A stretch of 25,851 bases of DNA from Verrucomicrobia bacterium UBA3063. Lineage in GTDB: Bacteria > Verrucomicrobiota > Verrucomicrobiia > Methylacidiphilales > Verrucolacustridaceae. The notes beneath the pieces are model-generated. The model did not search any database. It had not been told where the DNA came from and saw only the letters and a list, made by a program, of their open reading frames with translations. Of this stretch, positions 21,300 to 25,851 are shown piece after piece. The stretch is taken from assembly GCA_002366885.1 (NCBI GenBank), contig DFCD01000116.1, positions 5,345 to 31,195 on the forward strand, written 5' to 3'. Each line of letters opens with the position of its first letter. The first letter of the stretch is position 1. The position numbers were made by a program, and so were the translations under genes.

Positions 21300-21929
21300 T
21301 TAATTTCCTTCCCCCTGGCAAATCCAGACCTTCACGCCGATCTTGCCAGCGACGGTATGGGCCTCCGCAAATCCGTAATCAATGTTTGCCCTAAGGGTAT
21401 GCAACGGCACTTTCCCTTCGTGGTACTGCTCAGAACGCGCGATTTCCCCGCCACCCAGTCGCCCACCAACGCGGATCTTCACCCCGCTCGCCCCAAAATC
21501 CAGTGCGGTCTGCATGGCTTTTTTTACGGCGCGCCGGAAGGAGACACGCCTTTCCAGCTGCAGGGCAATATTTTCCGCAACCAACTGCGCGTCGAGTTCG
21601 GGATTTTTAATCTCTTTAACGTCAATGAGTACTTCCCGCTCTGGGGTCAGTGCCTGGGTCTCCTCACGAAGCTTGTCCAACTCGCTGGCCTTTCGACCGA
21701 TGACCAAACCGGGCCGTGCGGTGTGCAGGGTGACGCGAACGCGGTTGGAGGCTCTTTCGATGACCACCTTGGAAATGGCCGCGCTCTCCAACCGCTTTTT
21801 GATGAAATGACGGATCTGGTAATCTTCATGAAGGAAAACCGGGAAGTTTTTCTTGTCGGCGTACCAAACCGACCGCCAGTTACGCTGAACGGGGAGTCGG
21901 AATCCGACGGGGTTGGTCTTTTGTCCCAT
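21300..21929 (-). CDS. rpsC: 30S ribosomal protein S3
   Basis: 209 aa. MGQKTNPVGFRLPVQRNWRSVWYADKKNF start; KH-type RNA-binding domain (ASNRVRVTLHTARPGLVIGRKASELDKLR); C-terminal domain with ASGVKIRVGGRLGGGEIARSEQYHEGKVPLHTLRANIDYG, GKIGVKVWICQGE. Part of the mRNA entry helicase. AAAGGA lies 11 bases upstream of the ATG, at the end of rplV. Unlike S5 and S11, it has no extension. Confidence 0.98.
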   Translation of the reverse strand: MGQKTNPVGFRLPVQRNWRSVWYADKKNFPVFLHEDYQIRHFIKKRLESAAISKVVIERASNRVRVTLHTARPGLVIGRKASELDKLREETQALTPEREVLIDVKEIKNPELDAQLVAENIALQLERRVSFRRAVKKAMQTALDFGASGVKIRVGGRLGGGEIARSEQYHEGKVPLHTLRANIDYGFAEAHTVAGKIGVKVWICQGEGN

Positions 21930-21935
21930 AAAACT

Positions 21936-22355
21936 TTATTCCTTTGCCGGAACCTTGGCTTTGGCCGGTTTCCTTTCTTTTTTCGGTTTGGACGGAGACG
22001 TTTCGCCGAGCGCCTCTTTCAGGGTGATGCGGATGTGACTGGTGCGTTTGCGGATGGGCCCGGCACTGCCGCGGGCCTTGGGTTGGAACCGGTGGAAAGT
22101 GGGCCCCTCCCCCACCAATACCTCGTGAACCACGAGTTTTTCCGCGGGAATGGACAATTGGCTCTCCGCATTCGCCACCGCCGATCGCAGCGTCTGCACC
22201 AAAAGGCGGGCAGATTTTTGTGGGGCAAAACGAAGGCGGGCGTCAGCCTCGGGAGCCGGCAGGCCACGCAGGCAGCGGGCAATATCCCGGATCTTGAAGG
22301 CGGACATCCGCGCGTATTTCATCTCGGCGCGGGCAGTGCGGATTTCCGTGCTCAT
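21936..22355 (-). CDS. rplV: 50S ribosomal protein L22 with Lys-rich tail
   Basis: 139 aa. The L22 core is clear: ARMSAFKIRDIARCLRGLPAPEADARLRFAPQKSARLLVQTLRSAVANAE and the tunnel hairpin region HRFQPKARGSAGPIRKRTSHIRITL. The beta-hairpin lines the exit tunnel. About 25 extra residues at the end (SPSKPKKERKPAKAKVPAKE) are Lys/Pro/Ala-rich. Its ATG overlaps the stop of the unknown secreted-protein gene rather than that of rpsS. Confidence 0.97.
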   Translation of the reverse strand: MSTEIRTARAEMKYARMSAFKIRDIARCLRGLPAPEADARLRFAPQKSARLLVQTLRSAVANAESQLSIPAEKLVVHEVLVGEGPTFHRFQPKARGSAGPIRKRTSHIRITLKEALGETSPSKPKKERKPAKAKVPAKE

Positions 22356-22999
22356 TTCTCAGCGAAAACCGCCACGCGGTCCCCCACTTCCAGCTGAAAT
22401 CCGGAAACAACATTCTCGGGCAGCCCCGCGGAGGTCATCTCCCTCACTTCGATCAATCGGCAACTTCCAATCACCTGGTCCTTGCGCAGAATCCGAAAAG
22501 GCATCCCTTCCTTCGCTCCCTGAAGGCTCCCCAGGTTCAGGACGAGTGCCTGCTGTTCCCGGTCAACCGCAACCACTTGGGCGTCCTTCAATCCCTGCGA
22601 GAGGGCCCTCGGTTCTGCGCCTCTGTTCATGGCGGCCTCAAGGCTTCGTTTGGAGGATTCAAAATCACCGCGGGCCGCGGCCTTTTTCCCGGGATCACTT
22701 TCCCCTGCCCATTTCGCCGCCGCCTCCAAGGCTGCCTTGGCTTTTCCAAAAACATCCTCGCGCGCTTTTTCGGAGCGGATGAGTTCCCCGGCCAGTCTGG
22801 CCACCTTCCCATGGCTGTCGCGGGCCTCCGGACTGAGGACGGCAATTCCGAGGAGTTCGTCGCGCCGTTTGAGCTCCAACCAGGCTTCGCGGTAGGCCTT
22901 GGCTTCGGCCTGGGCCATGGCAAGTTCGTCCACCTTGGCGCTGGTCGAAGCCAGCGCAGGCAACGCCAGACAAACAAAAAGGGCAAGGATGCGGATCAT
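22352..22999 (-). CDS. Unknown exported protein inserted between rpsS and rplV
   Basis: 215 aa, not a ribosomal protein. Residues 1-17 form a signal peptide (MIRILALFVCLALPALA, cleavage before Ser18). Residues about 22-128 are Ala/Glu/Lys/Arg-rich and helical (coiled-coil-like). Residues about 137-213 switch to beta-type sequence (AQVVAVDREQQALVLNLGSL, GAKEGMPFRILRKD, IGSCRLIEVREMTSAGL, LEVGDRVAVF), whose 'lnlGs.qGakeGmpf.i.r' pattern resembles the FlgT C-terminal-like beta-barrel; this likeness is tentative. The ATG at 22999 overlaps the rpsS stop and its TGA overlaps the rplV ATG, both by 4 bases. The longer open frame to 23392 merely runs through rpsS. Co-translation with S10-operon genes is clear; the reason is not. 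A periplasmic or membrane-associated location is predicted. Confidence 0.88.
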   Translation of the reverse strand: MIRILALFVCLALPALASTSAKVDELAMAQAEAKAYREAWLELKRRDELLGIAVLSPEARDSHGKVARLAGELIRSEKAREDVFGKAKAALEAAAKWAGESDPGKKAAARGDFESSKRSLEAAMNRGAEPRALSQGLKDAQVVAVDREQQALVLNLGSLQGAKEGMPFRILRKDQVIGSCRLIEVREMTSAGLPENVVSGFQLEVGDRVAVFAEK

Positions 23000-23268
23000 T
23001 TCGTCACCTTCTCCGTGTGTCCGCCGTGCTTCTTGAAGACCCGGGTGGGGGAAAATTCGCCCAGACGGTGGCCCACCATGTTTTCCGTAACAAAAACGGG
23101 GTTGAAGGCCTTCCCGTTGTGAACAAGGAAGGTGTGCCCGACAAAATCCGGAGAGATCATCGAGCGCCGGGACCAGGTTTTGATGGGTTTTTTGGCTGAG
23201 CCCATTTTCTGGATTTTGACCATGAGGTGGTCGTCGATAAACGGACCCTTTTTCAGGCTGCGGCTCAT
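22996..23268 (-). CDS. rpsS: 30S ribosomal protein S19
   Basis: 90 aa. SRSLKKGPFIDDHLMVKI, IKTWSRRSMISPDFVGHTFLVHNGKAFNPVFVTENMVGHRLGEFSPTR, then the FKKHGGH element, all canonical. S19 lies in the 30S head and contacts S13 and the A-site finger. It overlaps rplB upstream (ATGA) and, unusually, the exported-protein gene downstream instead of rplV. Confidence 0.98.
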   Translation of the reverse strand: MSRSLKKGPFIDDHLMVKIQKMGSAKKPIKTWSRRSMISPDFVGHTFLVHNGKAFNPVFVTENMVGHRLGEFSPTRVFKKHGGHTEKVTK

Positions 23269-24116
23269 GACGACTTCTTCTTTCTCCGGTCTTGGACAAT
23301 GAACCGGTTGGAGGGTTTGTGCCGATGACGAGTCTTGAGACCTTTGGCCAATTGGCCCCAGGGCGAAACCGGGTGCTGTCGGCCACCGCCACCCTTGCTC
23401 TTTCCCTGGCCCCCGCCCATGGGATGGTCGATCGGATTCATTACCATTCCCCGCACATGGGGACGGCGTCCCAACCAGCGGGCGCGGCCTGCCTTGCCCA
23501 TGCTGACCTTTTCATGGGCCACATTGCCCACTTGGCCGACGGTGGCGTAGCAATCCGCATGAAGACGACGGATTTCCCCAGAGGGAAGCTTGAGAAGTGC
23601 GTAATCCCCGTCAATCGCCGTGCAGATCGCAGCCGTTCCTGCGGAGCGAACGATCTGGGCCCCGCGACCAGGCACCATTTCGATGTTGTGCAGGGGCAAA
23701 CCCTGAGGGATCGCCCGCAGGGGGAGGGCATTGCCCACTTCTGCCGCGACGGAGGCACCGGCAACCACTCTGGTTCCGGCCCGAAGACCTTCCGGGGCAA
23801 GCATGTAGGCGCGGTCACCAGGACCGTATTCCACCAGTGCAATCCGGGCCGAGCGGTTGGGATCATATTGGATCCCCAGGACGGTGCCGGGTGTGGTCCG
23901 CTTGCGCCGGTTCCACTCGATGATCCGAAACTTCTTTTTATGTCCGCCGCCACGGTGCCGCGAGGTCATCCGACCGTAGGCATTACGACCCCCGGTCCGG
24001 CGCTTGATTTCGAGAAGCCTTTTCTCCGGCTTTGAATCCGGTGTCAGCTCGGAGAAGTCGCGCAGCACGGTGTACCGCAGCGATGGGGTCAGTGGGCGAA
24101 ATTCTTTGAGGGCCAT
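23265..24116 (-). CDS. rplB: 50S ribosomal protein L2
   Basis: 283 aa. KRRTGGRNAYGRMTSRHRGGGHKKKFRIIEWNR in the N-terminal RNA-binding domain, YMLAPEGLRAGT, PLHNIEMVPGRGAQIVRSAGT, and the peptidyl-transferase-associated loop VRGMVMNPIDHPMGGGQGKSKGGG with its conserved His. L2 is needed for subunit association and tRNA binding. AAGGAGA is 6 bases before the ATG, a strong start for the distal half of the S10 cluster. Confidence 0.98.
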   Translation of the reverse strand: MALKEFRPLTPSLRYTVLRDFSELTPDSKPEKRLLEIKRRTGGRNAYGRMTSRHRGGGHKKKFRIIEWNRRKRTTPGTVLGIQYDPNRSARIALVEYGPGDRAYMLAPEGLRAGTRVVAGASVAAEVGNALPLRAIPQGLPLHNIEMVPGRGAQIVRSAGTAAICTAIDGDYALLKLPSGEIRRLHADCYATVGQVGNVAHEKVSMGKAGRARWLGRRPHVRGMVMNPIDHPMGGGQGKSKGGGGRQHPVSPWGQLAKGLKTRHRHKPSNRFIVQDRRKKKSS

Positions 24117-24126
24117 AGCTATCTCC

Positions 24127-24411
24127 TTACACCGCTTCGATCTTTTGGCCCGCCGCCAGGGTCACGATCGCCCGTTTGGTGTGGTTTTTTCGGCCCGGTT
24201 CGCCACGGCGGGAACGCCGGGCCTTGCCGGAACGCCGGAAAGTGTTTACCCGCAGAACCTTTTTGCCGAAAAGGGAGGTGACCGCCTGGCGAATCTCCAG
24301 TTTGGTGGCGTCCGTGGCCACCTCGAAAAGGTACTGATTATGGGCAGAAGCCAACCGGGTCCCCTTTTCCGAGACACACGGGCGCACGATGATTTCCGTG
24401 GGGGATCTCAT
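24127..24411 (-). CDS. rplW: 50S ribosomal protein L23
   Basis: 94 aa. IIVRPCVSEKGTRLASAHNQYLFEVATDATKLEIRQAVTSLFGKKVLRVNTFRRSGK is the conserved L23 core, and RAIVTLAAGQKIEAV closes it. L23 is the docking site for trigger factor and SRP at the tunnel exit. GAGGGGAA precedes the ATG, which overlaps the rplD stop by 4 bases. Confidence 0.98.
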   Translation of the reverse strand: MRSPTEIIVRPCVSEKGTRLASAHNQYLFEVATDATKLEIRQAVTSLFGKKVLRVNTFRRSGKARRSRRGEPGRKNHTKRAIVTLAAGQKIEAV

Positions 24412-25052
24412 GACTTCCCCTCACTCTTGGGTTTATTCTGCAAACGCTTACCCAGTTCGCTCCACGCGTCCTCCGCGATCCAGACCTGGCTACGGCGCAG
24501 CAGATCCTCGGCGTTTACCTCCCGGGCGGTGCGCAGATCGACTTCCCGAAGGTTTTGCGCGGCCTTGAGCAGGTTTTGCTCGGGCTGCTTGCCGGTGACG
24601 ATCAGGCAGGAAAGGGGAAGACCCGAGTCCTTGATCCACCCGATCAGCTCCTTGGTCTTGGGGGCCTTCAGGCTCGGCACGGATCCTGTGCTGAGGGCAC
24701 CCTTCGAGACCAGATCACTGATCGCCCGACGCAGGGCGGTCTTCAGGACCGTCTTGGGAAGATTTTTCCGGTAACTGCGGGGATGAGGTCCGAAGACCAC
24801 ACCTCCGCCGACCCAGACCGGCGAGGACTTGTAGCCCGCGCGCGCCCGGCCGGTTCCCTTTTGCCTCCAGGGCTTTTTTCCCGAGAGATCGACCGTGGCC
24901 TTGGTTAGGGTGCTATGGGTGCCGGAGCGCCGCGCGGCGCGATAGGCGGTGACCGCCTCATGCAACGCCTGGCTGGCCTTCCGGTTCTTGTAGAGCTCGA
25001 TACCAAGGGCCCTCTCAGCGTCGGCAAGGTTGATGGCTTTTGCTTTGCTCAT
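24408..25052 (-). CDS. rplD: 50S ribosomal protein L4
   Basis: 214 aa. ALHEAVTAYRAARRSGTHSTLTKATVDLSGKKPWRQKGTGRARAGYKSSPVWVGGGVVFGPHPRSYRKNLPKTVLKTALRRAIS covers the tunnel loop and core; the Rossmann-like C-terminal half ends with a Lys-rich tail. L4 lines the exit tunnel and, in enteric bacteria, regulates the S10 operon by attenuation; the leader where that would happen is outside the window. Only a weak GAG precedes the ATG, 10 bases after rplC. Confidence 0.98.
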   Translation of the reverse strand: MSKAKAINLADAERALGIELYKNRKASQALHEAVTAYRAARRSGTHSTLTKATVDLSGKKPWRQKGTGRARAGYKSSPVWVGGGVVFGPHPRSYRKNLPKTVLKTALRRAISDLVSKGALSTGSVPSLKAPKTKELIGWIKDSGLPLSCLIVTGKQPEQNLLKAAQNLREVDLRTAREVNAEDLLRRSQVWIAEDAWSELGKRLQNKPKSEGKS

Positions 25053-25062
25053 GGAAAATTTC

Positions 25063-25707
25063 TCAGGTTTTCACCTCGGCCTTGATCGCATCCCGTACGA
25101 TCACCAGGCTGCCATTGGGACCCGGAACGGCCCCGCGAACCAGCAGGAGCTTGTCGCTCTCCCGGACCTGAACGATTCTCAGGTTTTGCACGGTGCAATT
25201 GTCTCCCCCGAAAGTTCCCGGCATCCCGGCGTTTTTATACACACGTCCCGGGGTGGAGCGGCAGCCGATGGCTCCGTTCCGCCGGTGCGTCGTCGAACCG
25301 TGGGCATCCGCCTGGCCGGCGTAATTGTGCTTTCGCATGACCCCGTGGAAGCCCTTCCCCTTGGAGACGCCAAGCACATCGACGAGTTGACCGGCCTTGA
25401 AGCGCGTCAGGGAAACCTCCGTGCCGACGGAAAGGTCAGCCGGAGCGGCGCGGAACTGACGAAGAACAAGGGGGTTCTTTCTGCCCAGCTTTTCAAAGGC
25501 CACCCGCTGGGCCTTGTTGGTGCGGGAGGCCTTGCGCTCGCCGGATCCCAGCACCACCGCCCTCACTCCGTTCTTTTCAGGCGTGCGGACCTCATAAACG
25601 GTGTTGGTTTCGGCCGAAATGACGGTCACGGCGGTCGCCTGGCCCTGGTCGTCATAGACCCGGGTCATGCCCACCTTCTTTCCGATCATGCCAAAACGCT
25701 CGATCAT
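25063..25707 (-). CDS. rplC: 50S ribosomal protein L3
   Basis: 214 aa. MIGKKVGMTRVYDDQGQATAVTVI at the N-terminus, LGVSKGKGFHGVMRKHNYAGQADAHGSTTHRRNGAIGCRSTPGRVYKNAGMPG as the central extension reaching the peptidyl-transferase centre, and LLVRGAVPGPNGSLVIVRDAI at the end. The Gln methylated in E. coli L3 is not present in the GAIGCRSTPG loop. The start at 25707 (MIERFG...) is supported by AAAAGGAG 6 bases upstream, which overlaps the rpsJ stop region. Confidence 0.98.
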   Translation of the reverse strand: MIERFGMIGKKVGMTRVYDDQGQATAVTVISAETNTVYEVRTPEKNGVRAVVLGSGERKASRTNKAQRVAFEKLGRKNPLVLRQFRAAPADLSVGTEVSLTRFKAGQLVDVLGVSKGKGFHGVMRKHNYAGQADAHGSTTHRRNGAIGCRSTPGRVYKNAGMPGTFGGDNCTVQNLRIVQVRESDKLLLVRGAVPGPNGSLVIVRDAIKAEVKT

Positions 25708-25719
25708 GGGTTTCTCCTT

Positions 25720-25851
25720 TTAAATCTTGATGGTGATGTCCACCCCGGCCGGAAGATTGAGTTTCTTCAGTTCATCCACGGTCTTTCCGGAAGGCTCGAG
25801 GATATCGAGAAGACGTTTGTGGGTGCGGATCTCGAATTGCTCCATGCTCTT
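25720..25851 (-). CDS. rpsJ: 30S ribosomal protein S10 (C-terminal part, cut by window edge)
   Basis: 43 codons plus stop are visible: SMEQFEIRTHKRLLDILEPSG, then KTVDELKKLNLPAGVDITIKI, the canonical S10 C-terminus (the 'EQFEIRTHKRLIDI' stretch binds 16S rRNA in the 30S head and in other bacteria interacts with NusB). The stop TAA is 12 bases before rplC. The gene start and the operon promoter are beyond the right edge. Confidence 0.97.
   Translation of the reverse strand, partial: KSMEQFEIRTHKRLLDILEPSGKTVDELKKLNLPAGVDITIKI

Noticed and set aside
20547..22397. 616-codon open frame on the plus strand across rpsQ, rpmC, rplP, rpsC and rplV
   Set aside because: It is antisense to five unmistakable ribosomal genes; the translation is low-coherence and Pro/Gly/His/Phe-rich, as expected from reading GC-rich genes backwards.
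23000..23392. Longer N-terminus of the unknown exported protein
   Set aside because: The frame runs through rpsS in another register; the signal peptide and ATGA overlap fix the start at 22999.

Overview
The window is a gene-dense, GC-rich bacterial chromosome segment from a Gram-negative organism. Evidence for an outer membrane is an LptE-like lipoprotein, a BamD-like periplasmic protein and a PEP-CTERM sorting signal. Several traits suggest the PVC group, most likely Verrucomicrobiota: no L30 gene between S5 and L15, zinc-ligand-free S14 and L36, and a PEP-CTERM protein. The phylum is an inference from these traits and was not tested phylogenetically.

Left part (1-10.8 kb) is a mosaic of short transcription units. 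It holds the tail of a membrane transporter; malQ (4-alpha-glucanotransferase); a convergent secreted endonuclease/exonuclease/phosphatase-family protein; a WG-repeat/TPR protein translationally coupled to an LptE-like lipoprotein; a PEP-CTERM protein; a short-chain dehydrogenase coupled to dusB; and tRNA-Ala(GGC). The tRNA is followed by two perfect 85-bp tandem repeats that each begin with a copy of its own 3' end. Divergent from the tRNA lie a LysM/TPR lipoprotein, a coiled-coil tail-anchored protein and a small membrane protein. malQ and the WG gene share an almost identical 16-bp box at the same short distance from their start codons, suggesting a common promoter type with leaderless or near-leaderless mRNAs.

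Right part (10.86-25.85 kb, all minus strand) is the fused S10-spc-alpha ribosomal supercluster. Its transcription order is rpsJ (partial)-rplC-rplD-rplW-rplB-rpsS-[unknown secreted protein]-rplV-rpsC-rplP-rpmC-rpsQ-rplN-rplX-rplE-rpsN-rpsH-rplF-rplR-rpsE-rplO-secY-map-rpmJ-rpsM-rpsK-rpsD-rpoA-rplQ. Genes are packed with many 4-base (ATGA/TTGA) or 1-base (TAATG) overlaps. rpmD, adk and infA are absent from their usual places.

The most unusual item is a 215-aa signal-peptide protein of unknown function sitting exactly between rpsS and rplV, coupled to both by 4-base overlaps. Secondary points are GC-rich hairpins that fill the spacers before secY and map in place of a Shine-Dalgarno sequence, a hairpin overlapping the map stop codon, a structured 109-nt leader before rpoA, and long low-complexity extensions on several ribosomal proteins (S11, S5, L22, L24, L17, L5).
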